This document shows positions 1 to 7,408 of a stretch of DNA of 10,935 nucleotides, in pieces. Location: the NCBI GenBank assembly GCA_027621895.1, contig JAQCAK010000027.1:1-10935 (forward strand). The letters run 5' to 3'. Source of the stretch: Pseudomonadota bacterium. Its GTDB lineage: Bacteria > Pseudomonadota > Gammaproteobacteria > Pseudomonadales > Azotimanducaceae. The notes beneath the pieces were generated by a model that saw only the letters and a program-made list of their open reading frames with translations, made no database searches and was not told the DNA's origin. Numbering within the stretch: the first letter of the stretch is position 1; each line of letters opens with the position of its first letter. The position numbers and the translations under genes were made by a program.

Positions 1-110
1 CCCCGCCACTCAGATCCGTCAGCCGTCATCTCTGGATTCTCAAACGCCAGCCCGACGGCCGCTGGAAGATCGCCCGGGATATCTGGAACACGCCCAAACC
101 AGCCAGATAG
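1..110 (+). CDS. C-terminal end of a SnoaL/DUF4440-like (NTF2-fold) protein, partial
   Basis: Reading from base 3 there is an open frame of 35 codons ending in TAG at 108-110; the start lies outside the window. The tail reads WILKRQPDGRWKIARDIWNT, the typical last strand of DUF4440/SnoaL-like NTF2-fold proteins, where a 'GxWKIARDxWN' strand closes the cone-shaped barrel. Members are small (about 130-160 residues) and act as polyketide cyclases, ketosteroid-isomerase-like enzymes or uncharacterised ligand-binding proteins, so no reaction can be assigned. The stop is 10 bases before the aminotransferase ATG on the same strand, so the two are probably co-transcribed. The family call rests on a short tail only. 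Confidence 0.6.
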   Translation, partial: PPLRSVSRHLWILKRQPDGRWKIARDIWNTPKPAR

Positions 111-120
111 TATTCAAGAC

Positions 121-1284
121 ATGAAAGAATTCGACTTCGCGGTCGGCCAGACCAACCCGCAGACCTTTCCGCTGGCAGCTTTTCGTGAGGCTGCCGATCG
201 GGCTATTCAGCGGGAGTTCGAGAGTTTTAACCAGTATCCGGGTGTCAAGGGCCACGAGGGCCTGCGGCGACTGATGGCTGCCCGGGAAAGTGAACGGGAG
301 GGCGTGCCGGTAGATCCGGAATGTATGGCCCTGACCAATGGCAGCATGCAGGCGGTGACCCTGGTCGGCCAGGCGTTGATGGCGCAGCGCGGTGATGTGG
401 TCGTCACCGAGGAATAAACCTACTCGGGAACCATCAGCGCATACCGCGGGATCGGCCTTGAAATGGTCGGTATCCCCATGGACGAACAGGGCATGCGCAT
501 GGATTGCCTGGCAGACACGCTGGAGCAGCTGTGCGCAGAGGGACGCAAACCGCGCTTTATCTACACCCTGACGACCTACCAGAATCCGACCGGGACCTGC
601 ATGCCGGCATCCAGGAAGCGCGAATTGATTGCCCTGGCGAAACGCTACGATGTGCCACTCGTGGAAGACAACTGCTACGGCGATGTGCATTTCGAGGGTC
701 CCGTCGCACCGGCACTGTTTGCGATGGACCAGGATGCGACAGCGCCCGCGCAGCACGTTTACATCGGTTCCCTGTCGAAAATCTTCGCGCCGGGGGTTCG
801 ACTGGGGTACCTCTGTGCAGCGGAGCCGCTGTTCAGCCAGATCACCGGACAACGCTTTGATGCCGGCAGTAATACGTTTGCCGCCGCGGTGCTGGCGGAG
901 TTTTACAGGGACGGCATTGCGTCACATGTTGGGCATACGACGCCTGCCTTAATCAGAAAGCGCGATCTGCTGCTCGATGCCCTGGTGGCAAACCTCTCGG
1001 ACCAGTGCCTCTGGTCCCGACCGGCGGGTGGCTTGTTTCTGTGGCTGAGACTGCCGGCGGATACGGATCTCGAAGCACTCCGGCAGCTGACCGCGGCGCG
1101 GGGGTTTTACTATGCGCCGGGCCGGGATTTTCACGTGGCAGGCAAAGATGTTCCCTATCTTCGGCTGGCTTTCGGGCACGTGCCTGATGAATTGATCAGC
1201 GAGGGGGTTGGTATTCTGGCGGAGTGCATTACGCGCTGTCGTACCAGCAACGCCGCACGAGGGTTCGATACGCTTTTCGACTAA
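121..1284 (+). pseudogene. PLP-dependent aminotransferase (fold type I), interrupted by an in-frame TAA
   Basis: The frame opened by ATG 121 continues to TAA 1282-1284 as one aminotransferase of 387 codons, except for a TAA at 415-417 (codon 99). The catalytic parts all lie after the stop: NPTG at 155-158, Asp183 and Tyr186 in VEDNCYGD, the PLP lysine Lys220 in GSLSKIFAPG, Arg227, and the carboxylate-binding Arg348 in YLRLAF. This layout matches the AAT class I/II enzymes of the LysN/ARO8/MocR-aminotransferase-domain type, which transfer amino groups between amino acids and 2-oxo acids. No GntR domain precedes it. Codon 99 falls in a conserved stretch (VVTEE-x-TYSGTI) where relatives often have an aromatic residue or Pro; a Tyr codon would need one base change to give TAA (inference). 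The 98-residue N-terminal piece has no active site. A restart at ATG 463 would keep Lys220 but lose the N-terminal region, and no good ribosome site precedes it. Either a recent pseudogene or a base-call error. Confidence 0.85.
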
Positions 1285-2567
1285 CTGCCGCGCATGGTCA
1301 GCTGGCTGCCATCAATCTCGCGAATGCCTGTCTGCGTGATCATCACCCAGACCAGGTAGACCAGGAACAGGGACACGGCAATGGCGATGGCAGCGGACAC
1401 ATGGGTGAAGCTGGCAATAGCGCCACTGAACAGCCCGCCCAGCGTCGCGAGGTTGTAGGTGACCGTATGCAGCCCCATGACCCTGCCGCGCAGCCGGTCC
1501 GGTACCTCCAGTTGCAGCACGGTCGTCGACGTAATCATAAAGATGGAGATAAAGACCGCGGCACAGAAAGCGCTGCCCAGGGCCATGAAATAGGCGCCGG
1601 GCAATCCTGACCAGCTGACGGCCGCAAACAGGTACACAAATCCGCAGGCCACAGCAGCAGACAGCAGCATGGCCCTGCCCAGCCGATGGGAGTCCTGCAA
1701 CGAGCCGGACAGGACGGTACCCAGTATCGCGCCCATGCCACCCGCGGACAGCAGGTAGCCGTATCCCTGCTCTGCCACATCCAGCAGATCTGCGAAGGCG
1801 GGCATCAGCTGCATGTAGGAGCCGGCGAAGAAAAACAGGCTGTACGACAGGGTCATCAGAATCAGAAAGGTCCGCTCGGTCACAATAAAACGCACACCCT
1901 CGGCGATCTGCCCCAGCGTTGAAGAGACATGAGACAGATCCACAACCGGCCTGTGAACTCTCAGCGTGGTCAGCACAAGGCACATGGCGAAAAAGCCCGC
2001 AGCACAGCAGGCAAACAGAACCCAGGTATCGAACACAGCGATGATGATGCCGCCAAGGGCAGGCATGACCATGCGGGTTGACTGCCAGATCACGGTTGTC
2101 AGTGAGACCGCACTCATCATGTTTTCCCGCTCAATCAGGTAGGGGAATATGGCGTTGCGCGCAGGCCAATCGAAACCGGTGATCACGGATATCACCCCGG
2201 CAATCAAAATGACATTCCAGACGGTTGCCTGACCGGAGAAGTCCAGCCAGGTCAGCAGGCTCAGCAGCAGGGCGGTCAGGGAACAGGTGATGATCAGCAG
2301 CAGGCGCTTGTCCCAGCGATCAGCCAGTGCACCACCGAACAGTGAGGTCAGAATGGCCGGCAGTCCGGAAGCACCGCTCAGGTAGCCCAGTGCGAGCGCG
2401 CTGCCGGACAGCTCGTAAACCAGCCATCCCAATCCCATGATCTGCAACTGTGTGGCGCCCACTGAAGAAAAAGACGCCAGCCAGAATCGAAGAAACTGGG
2501 GATGGCGCAGGGCACTGAACCGGGACGAACGCATCGTTGAATCACTCATCCGGCCACTGTAACCCAA
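1281..2567 (-). CDS. MFS transporter, MFS_3/EntS-like exporter family
   Basis: A 428-residue inner-membrane protein with about 12 hydrophobic segments. It opens with RFSALRHPQFLRFWLASFSS, typical of the MFS_3 ('transmembrane secretion effector', EntS-like) family, and has the MFS motif A as GGALADRWDKRLL at about residues 78-90, between TM2 and TM3. Relatives export small molecules such as siderophores or drugs by proton antiport; the substrate here is unknown. The chosen start is TTG at 2567, because GAAGGA stands five bases before it. An ATG six codons further in (2549) is the alternative and lacks a ribosome site. It converges on the broken aminotransferase, and the two stop codons overlap in CTAA. 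Its start faces away from the histidine kinase gene, leaving 141 bases for both control regions. Confidence 0.88.
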   Translation of the reverse strand: MGYSGRMSDSTMRSSRFSALRHPQFLRFWLASFSSVGATQLQIMGLGWLVYELSGSALALGYLSGASGLPAILTSLFGGALADRWDKRLLLIITCSLTALLLSLLTWLDFSGQATVWNVILIAGVISVITGFDWPARNAIFPYLIERENMMSAVSLTTVIWQSTRMVMPALGGIIIAVFDTWVLFACCAAGFFAMCLVLTTLRVHRPVVDLSHVSSTLGQIAEGVRFIVTERTFLILMTLSYSLFFFAGSYMQLMPAFADLLDVAEQGYGYLLSAGGMGAILGTVLSGSLQDSHRLGRAMLLSAAVACGFVYLFAAVSWSGLPGAYFMALGSAFCAAVFISIFMITSTTVLQLEVPDRLRGRVMGLHTVTYNLATLGGLFSGAIASFTHVSAAIAIAVSLFLVYLVWVMITQTGIREIDGSQLTMRGS

Positions 2568-2572
2568 AACCG

Positions 2573-2578
2573 TCCTTC
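2573..2578 (-). promoter_or_regulatory. Shine-Dalgarno GAAGGA supporting a TTG start
   Basis: On the minus strand GAAGGA is followed by five bases and then TTG at 2567-2565. This favours the TTG over the ATG at 2549 as the start of the MFS_3 transporter, since the ATG would be 23 bases from the same site and has no other purine-rich stretch in front of it. Confidence 0.5.
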
Positions 2579-2666
2579 AGAACCGCCCAATGGATCAGGC
2601 CCCGGGTCCTGCGATGGAACGAGGTCTCAGTGAGATGGATGCGAAATACCCGGACGGCGGGAAGGC

Positions 2667-2672
2667 TATAAT
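2667..2672 (+). promoter_or_regulatory. -10 element TATAAT upstream of the histidine kinase gene
   Basis: A perfect TATAAT lies 36 bases before the TTG start of the LytS-type kinase, giving an expected transcript start near 2679 and a leader of about 30 bases. The -35 region (near 2644-2649) does not resemble TTGACA, so the promoter may depend on an activator. It would drive the kinase and its coupled response regulator. Confidence 0.45.
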
Positions 2673-2708
2673 CCCCCTCTGAAATCGCTGTGTTGATAGG
2701 GTCAGCCT

Positions 2709-3794
2709 TTGCAGTTCCAAATCTCCGAACGCATTTACCGGAACTCGAACTACCAGTTCTGGATTCTGCAGATGATCGGCTGGACAGGCTGGGGCACCCT
2801 GTTTGCGATTCGTGACGCCTACTGGGGTCAGCCCTACGAACGCATTCTGCTGCTGATTGTTGACGCTATTGCAGGCGTGCTGCTGACCACAGCGCTGCGG
2901 TACATCTACCGTGCCGTGTGGGAACGTCCGGTCTACCAGCGGATTATTACGGTGCTGGTCGCGTCCTATCTCGTGGCGGCGATCTGGCAACCGGTCAAAA
3001 ACTACTCCCAGTTTTACTACTACTCGGATTTCGAACTGATCAACGAGTACGGCGTGATGGGATATTTCGGTGGCATCATCGGCTATTCCTACTTCCTGAT
3101 GCTTGGCTGGAGTGGACTGTATTTCGCCCTGAAGTTCTACCGGCTGCTGCAGAGGGAGATCGAACGGAGTATCCGTGCAGAGTCCCTGGCCCACGAATCA
3201 CAGCTGCGAATGCTTCGCTACCAGTTGAATCCGCACTTCCTCTTTAATACGCTGAATGCGATCTCGACGCTGATCCTGGATAAGAATACCGAGTCCGCAA
3301 ATGAAATGTTGGGCAAACTCAGCCACTTTCTGCGCTATTCCCTGGACAAGGATCCGATGCAACGGGTGGACCTCGAGCATGAGATCAATACCATGAAGCT
3401 CTATCTTGAGATAGAGCAGGTCCGGTTTGATGAACGGCTGTCGGTGAATATCAAGGTAGATGACGCGTCACGGAAGGCACTGGTACCCAGTTTGATTCTT
3501 CAGCCATTGATAGAGAACTCCATCAAGTATGCGGTTGCCGCCAGCGAAACCGGTGGCACCATTTCAATCTCCGGAGAGCAGGTCGACGGTGAACTGAAGC
3601 TTATCGTGGCTGATGACGGACCCGGCATCGAGATTCAGAAAGGCAAGCCGAAGAAGGCAAGCGGTGTCGGTCTGGCGAATACTCGCGACAGGTTGCAGCA
3701 GCTCTATGGCAAGTCCCACAGCTGCAATTTCCGGAAAGTGGAACCACACGGGCTGGCAATAGAAATACGGATTCCGTTCGAGACAGAAAAATGA
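2709..3794 (+). CDS. LytS/AlgZ-type membrane sensor histidine kinase
   Basis: A 361-residue sensor kinase of the His_kinase (PF06580) family that pairs with LytTR response regulators. Four hydrophobic segments (about residues 17-35, 45-65, 76-95 and 117-145) form the membrane sensor with no large periplasmic domain. A charged linker leads to the phospho-acceptor His176 in QLNPHFLFNTLNAIS. The ATP-binding domain has the N box QPLIENSIKYA (Asn270), the G1 box ADDGPGIEI (301-309) and the G2 box GVGLANTRDRL (319-329). The start is TTG at 2709, the first possible start after an in-frame TAG at 2697; a weak ATAGGG lies seven bases upstream. An ATG at 2772 would cut into the first membrane helix. 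The TGA overlaps the ATG of the response regulator, so the pair is coupled. The signal is not visible from the sequence. Confidence 0.92.
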   Translation: MQFQISERIYRNSNYQFWILQMIGWTGWGTLFAIRDAYWGQPYERILLLIVDAIAGVLLTTALRYIYRAVWERPVYQRIITVLVASYLVAAIWQPVKNYSQFYYYSDFELINEYGVMGYFGGIIGYSYFLMLGWSGLYFALKFYRLLQREIERSIRAESLAHESQLRMLRYQLNPHFLFNTLNAISTLILDKNTESANEMLGKLSHFLRYSLDKDPMQRVDLEHEINTMKLYLEIEQVRFDERLSVNIKVDDASRKALVPSLILQPLIENSIKYAVAASETGGTISISGEQVDGELKLIVADDGPGIEIQKGKPKKASGVGLANTRDRLQQLYGKSHSCNFRKVEPHGLAIEIRIPFETEK

Positions 3795-4597
3795 CTGAAC
3801 CTTTGAAAGCGATAATCGTTGACGATGAGTCCCTGGCACGCAAAGGTCTGAAATTGCGCCTGGATGAAATGGATGGTGTGGAAGTGATTGGGGAATGCGG
3901 CAACGGCCGTGAAGCCCTGAACATGGTTGCGGAACTGGAACCGGACCTGGGTTTTCTGGATATCCAGATGCCGGGTATGACAGGTTTTGATGTGATCTCG
4001 AAGATGCAGCAGGACGACATGCCGCTGATCATCTTTGTGACCGCTTACGATCAGTACGCGATCGACGCCTTTAACGTCCACGCCGTGGATTACCTTCTGA
4101 AACCCATCGAGAACACCCGATTGAAAGAGGCCGTTGACCGGGCCTGCGCCCATAGGGCGGCAGATGGCGCGGTCACCGACAAGCAGCGACTGTTGGAACT
4201 GATCATCAGCATCACGGGCAAATCGGAGCATTCCATCTCCCAGCTGCTCAAGGACCATACGGGCGTCAAGTCCTATCCGGACAAGATTGCCATCAAGGAC
4301 ACCGGTGAAACGACCCTGGTGAAAAGCGCAGATATCGACTGGGTAGACGCGGCCGGTGACTACATGTGTATCCACGCCAATGACGAAACCCACGTCATGC
4401 GAATTACCATGAAGGAACTGGAGCAGCAGCTGGATCCTGCCCAGTTCCAGCGCGTGCATCGCAGCACCATCGTCAACCTGAACCGGGTCAGCAAGGTTTG
4501 TTCCCATATGAATGGAGAATTCCACCTCATACTCGACAATGGTGCATCCATCAAGATGAGCCGTTCCTATAAAGAGAAAGTGAAGCACTTTTTCTGA
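3791..4597 (+). CDS. LytTR-family response regulator (LytR/AlgR type)
   Basis: A 268-residue DNA-binding response regulator and cognate partner of the upstream kinase. The receiver domain (about residues 5-120) has the acidic pair Asp11-Asp12, the phospho-acceptor Asp57 in FLDIQMPGM, the switch Thr84 in VTAYD and Lys104 in LLKP. After a linker comes a LytTR domain (about 165-268) with the hallmark FQRVHRSTIVNLNRV at 219-233. LytTR proteins bind pairs of short direct repeats and usually activate transcription. The ATG at 3791-3793 overlaps the kinase stop as ATGA. There is no target gene in the same operon, because a terminator follows 120 bases after the stop, so targets must lie elsewhere, possibly in the neighbouring transport genes (inference). 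Confidence 0.94.
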   Translation: MTEPLKAIIVDDESLARKGLKLRLDEMDGVEVIGECGNGREALNMVAELEPDLGFLDIQMPGMTGFDVISKMQQDDMPLIIFVTAYDQYAIDAFNVHAVDYLLKPIENTRLKEAVDRACAHRAADGAVTDKQRLLELIISITGKSEHSISQLLKDHTGVKSYPDKIAIKDTGETTLVKSADIDWVDAAGDYMCIHANDETHVMRITMKELEQQLDPAQFQRVHRSTIVNLNRVSKVCSHMNGEFHLILDNGASIKMSRSYKEKVKHFF

Positions 4598-4716
4598 TGT
4601 CCGATCGCTGACTCTCAGGCAGCTGTCGTGTCTGCGGCTGTTTTCCATGCCGCAGAAGGTTACGTCTCTAATGCAGTGGTTATTGCTCGCAGCACGCAAT
4701 CGCTGGATCTGTACGC
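4598..4716 (+). other. 3' untranslated stretch with an 8-bp hairpin
   Basis: There is no convincing gene between the response regulator stop and the terminator. It holds one perfect inverted repeat, TCTGCGGC (4631-4638) and GCCGCAGA (4649-4656), with a ten-base loop. No T-run follows, so it is not an intrinsic terminator; it may stabilise the 3' end of the mRNA. Short open frames here have no ribosome site or recognisable protein. Confidence 0.5.
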
Positions 4717-4747
4717 AAAAAAAACCCGGCGCGAGGCCGGGTTTTTT
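4717..4747. terminator. Bidirectional rho-independent terminator
   Basis: Eight A, then CCCGGC (4725-4730), loop GCGAG, GCCGGG (4736-4741), then six T. The 6-bp all-GC stem can be lengthened by A-T pairs from the flanking runs. With A before and T after the stem, it works on both strands: plus for the kinase/response regulator transcript, minus for the TonB-dependent receptor whose stop is 26 bases away. Confidence 0.93.
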
Positions 4748-4772
4748 AAATTGCAGGTGGAATATCGGATTG

Positions 4773-7133
4773 TTAAAACGAATAGCTCAATTCAACACCG
4801 TAACGGCGGCCCTGGTTAAGGCTGCCCACTGCGAACAGCGGTTCAACCGGCGTAAATACCTCTATACGCTCGTCTGTCAGGTTGATGCCGAAGGCAACCA
4901 CTGACCAATTCTCGGTGAAGTAACCAATCGAAGCGGTAAGATCTTCGCGTTTGGCCACTCGACCCAAATCGGTATTGAGTAGATTCGATTCGACTTCATC
5001 GATCTCTGTCCACTTGGTATAGATCTCAAGGTTACCCTGACCAATCTGGAATGTTGCCGTGCCACCGAGACCGATGGTGTACTTCGGCGCATTTCTGGGT
5101 GTCAGGAAACTGGCATCTTCAATAATCGTCTGACCATCGCTCGTATTGATGTCAGTGAAGAATTCATCGTAGCTGGCATCCAGATAACCGTAGTTGAGAA
5201 ATACCCGGAGGTTCTCGTTTACGACAAACTGGGTTTCGAGCTCGTAACCCTTGTACTCGGCGTCAGCAGCGTTAGAGAACACGGTGGCGACTGTCTGGGT
5301 GGTCGGGTCGACCTGCACCGAGGCTTCCTGCTTGTCGATGAAGTCGTTCTGGAATAGAGAGACGTTCAGCAACAGTCGGTTGTTCAGCAGTGTGGCCTTG
5401 TAGCCCAGTTCATATGACTCGGAGATTTCCGGTTCATACTGGTCGCGATTGAAGTCCCTGACATTCTGGTTGACGCCGAAGAAGCCCCCTGAGTGGAAAC
5501 CTTCAGAATACGAACCATACACAATGGCGTCATCATTCAGCCGGTAAGTCAGCCCGATCTTGGGAGAGACCTCTGTCCAGGTCTTATCGAGATTAGCAAA
5601 GTCATAGTGAGCTCGATTACGCTGGCGTTCAATGGCAGTCAGGTAGGCCTGGCCGGCAATGAAATCTTTTTCCTCACGCGTCCAGCGGATACCGGCCGTC
5701 AGGGTCCAGTTCTCAGCGAAATTCCAGTCGCCCTGGGCAAATACAGCGTAGGAAGTCGTTTCCTGGGTCTCGAACAGTATCTGTGCAAGGCTCGTTGTAT
5801 TTGTCGGATAGCTGGCTATCTCACGGTCGCAGGCCACGCCGAAAATATTGACATCTGCCTGGCATGCCTCCCAGTTTGGCTGGGGTGAGAGCGCCGGACC
5901 GAACAGAATTCCCCAGAACTGACCTCCAGTTGCCCAGTCCTGCTCAAACTCGTTCTGGAAGTAGTAGAGGCCAGTCGTAAAGCTGAAGTTCTCATACTTA
6001 CCATCAATACGAAGTTCTTCGCTGAATTGGTCATATTCGTTCCATCGCTCGATCGTGATGAAAGGTGCTGCGGAGCCATCGAAGTCATAGATTCGATACT
6101 CGTCCATCTGACGATAGCCGGTTGTAGAAACCAGTGTCAGGTTTTCGTTCAGCTCGTACTTCATGTTGAGCGTAAAGGCATCGGTGACCAACTCTGCCTG
6201 ATTTTCTGTATCGTTTTCCGAGTACTTTGGCGTTGCCTTGCTGGTTCGACAGCCGTTGGCAGGGAAAAAGATACAGGTCAGGAAGCCACCTGTGAAGTCG
6301 CTGTCATTCGGGTCAGTTGGTGGATCCAGTACTCCTGGAGCAGCGTTGTAGTTTGTATTGAATGAAGACAACTGACTCTGGTCGTCAAACCTTTCAGCCG
6401 TGAAGGTCGCTTCAAACCGATCGTTTGGCGTCCACAGGAAGGTTGCACCGTAATTCATGTAGTCGGTCTCACCGGTGTTTCCCCCGATGGTGATATTCTT
6501 CATGAAGCCATCATCCTCGATGGAGGTTGCAAAGAATTTAGCAGCAAGCTGATTCTCGACGAGCGGGGTGTTAACGACTGCTCGCAGTTCCTGCTGTCCG
6601 TCTTCCCCCAGGGTTGCTTTGACGCGAGCGCCAAACTCGCCGGTCGGCCTGGATCGAATAACATTAATGACACCACCCACGGTGTTCTTGCCGAACAGTG
6701 TGCCTTGTGGTCCTCGGAGCACTTCAACCCTTTCAAGGTCAAAGTTTTCCAGAACCTGGCCTGCCAGTGAACCCAGATAGATGCCATCTATCATCACGCC
6801 GATAGGTGCATCGAACGAGTTGTCATCTGTTCGGGTGGGACTGATACCGCGGATGTTGATGACCGCGCCACCACCACCCCGACTTCCATCACGCCCAATT
6901 GTGACGTTGGGAGCGAAACCGGTCAGGTCTGTCAGGTTACGTACGGTTGAATTTTGGAGTTCTTGTGAGATGGCCGTCATGGCAATCGGGATATCTTGAG
7001 ATGACTCTTCCTGCTTCCGCGCTGTCACCGTGATTTCTTCAATGGTCAGGCTTCTCTTTTCTGCCGCATGGGCAAATGAAAAGAGGCAGCCGCTTAACAC
7101 TACTGATGCAATGGGGATTAGCCTAAGTTGCAT
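4773..7133 (-). CDS. TonB-dependent outer-membrane receptor
   Basis: A 786-residue outer-membrane transporter energised by TonB-ExbBD. Order: signal peptide (about 1-23, AHA-AE as likely cleavage site), TonB-box-like EEITVTARK at 32-40, plug domain (about 45-165) with RVEVLRGPQGTLFGKNTVGG (135-154), then a beta-barrel to residue 786, ending ELSYSF with the C-terminal Phe needed for barrel insertion. Cys287/Cys295 and Cys424/Cys435 may form disulfides in surface loops. The style is that of the large proteobacterial family near catabolic gene clusters rather than a typical siderophore receptor, but the ligand cannot be read. LSGC at 13-16 also resembles a lipobox. The start is ATG 7133, with GGGGGA four bases before it. 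It lies downstream of the MFS transporter on the same strand, 275 bases away, so it probably has its own promoter. Confidence 0.95.
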   Translation of the reverse strand: MQLRLIPIASVVLSGCLFSFAHAAEKRSLTIEEITVTARKQEESSQDIPIAMTAISQELQNSTVRNLTDLTGFAPNVTIGRDGSRGGGGAVINIRGISPTRTDDNSFDAPIGVMIDGIYLGSLAGQVLENFDLERVEVLRGPQGTLFGKNTVGGVINVIRSRPTGEFGARVKATLGEDGQQELRAVVNTPLVENQLAAKFFATSIEDDGFMKNITIGGNTGETDYMNYGATFLWTPNDRFEATFTAERFDDQSQLSSFNTNYNAAPGVLDPPTDPNDSDFTGGFLTCIFFPANGCRTSKATPKYSENDTENQAELVTDAFTLNMKYELNENLTLVSTTGYRQMDEYRIYDFDGSAAPFITIERWNEYDQFSEELRIDGKYENFSFTTGLYYFQNEFEQDWATGGQFWGILFGPALSPQPNWEACQADVNIFGVACDREIASYPTNTTSLAQILFETQETTSYAVFAQGDWNFAENWTLTAGIRWTREEKDFIAGQAYLTAIERQRNRAHYDFANLDKTWTEVSPKIGLTYRLNDDAIVYGSYSEGFHSGGFFGVNQNVRDFNRDQYEPEISESYELGYKATLLNNRLLLNVSLFQNDFIDKQEASVQVDPTTQTVATVFSNAADAEYKGYELETQFVVNENLRVFLNYGYLDASYDEFFTDINTSDGQTIIEDASFLTPRNAPKYTIGLGGTATFQIGQGNLEIYTKWTEIDEVESNLLNTDLGRVAKREDLTASIGYFTENWSVVAFGINLTDERIEVFTPVEPLFAVGSLNQGRRYGVELSYSF

Positions 7134-7408
7134 TGGATCCCCCGTTATTATGTTTATAGTTTCACTACTTGTTCACGTAGCTGGGGTCTATCTTTTTGGA
7201 AAAGGCAGGGGTAAGTCAATGAATAGTCTAAAAACCCTTCAAATTTCGTCCAGCGTTATGTTGCATCGCGACAATACGGCACGATGAATGTCAATTAAAA
7301 CAGGACGTGTTGTCGGTTTACCCGGGTAAACAGCGGTGTCTATGGGGTGCGTTAAGTTACCGTCTGGATTGACCGTTTTAAGACATCCAGGTGCGCGATG
7401 TAGTCCAT
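7134..7408. other. Intergenic control region between MFS transporter and TonB-dependent receptor
   Basis: 275 bases without a gene. It contains a perfect 16-bp palindrome (7316-7331), a TTGACA match on the minus strand (7289-7294) without a -10 at normal spacing, a TTGACT (7214-7219, minus) with only a poor -10, and TTCAC direct repeats 11 bp apart (7161-7165 and 7172-7176). A TGAACA-17-CATAAT pair (7175-7147, minus) has good spacing, but its transcript would start only about seven bases before the receptor ATG. I cannot name one promoter with confidence. No terminator with a T-run is seen after the MFS gene. Confidence 0.5.
7316..7331. promoter_or_regulatory. Perfect 16-bp palindrome, candidate operator
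   Basis: GTTTACCCGGGTAAAC is its own reverse complement over all 16 bases, with a central CG. It lies 183 bases upstream of the receptor ATG and 78 bases after the MFS stop codon. Its size and symmetry suit a dimeric regulator of TetR, LacI or GntR type; no such regulator gene is in the window. With no spacer and no T-run it is unlikely to be a terminator. Confidence 0.5.

Noticed and set aside
415..417. Programmed stop-codon recoding in the aminotransferase
   Set aside because: The codon is TAA; known bacterial recoding uses TGA (selenocysteine) or TAG (pyrrolysine), and no structured element is evident after it.
40..852. Minus-strand open frame of 270 codons over the aminotransferase
   Set aside because: It lies antisense to a gene with clear family motifs; its translation is rich in His, Arg and Gln with no recognisable domain. 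It is a shadow of biased codon use.
2595..3194. Minus-strand open frame of 199 codons opposite the kinase
   Set aside because: Antisense to the sensor part of the kinase, with low-complexity His/Gln content and no ribosome site. It would also block the TATAAT region.
3704..4699. Minus-strand open frame of 331 codons over the response regulator
   Set aside because: Antisense to the LytTR regulator, whose motifs are complete; the antisense product shows no domain and runs across the hairpin region.
7271..7294. TTGACA on the minus strand with TATTGT as a promoter for the receptor
   Set aside because: The spacing is 12 bases, too short for a sigma-70 promoter, and no -10 is seen at 16-18 bases.
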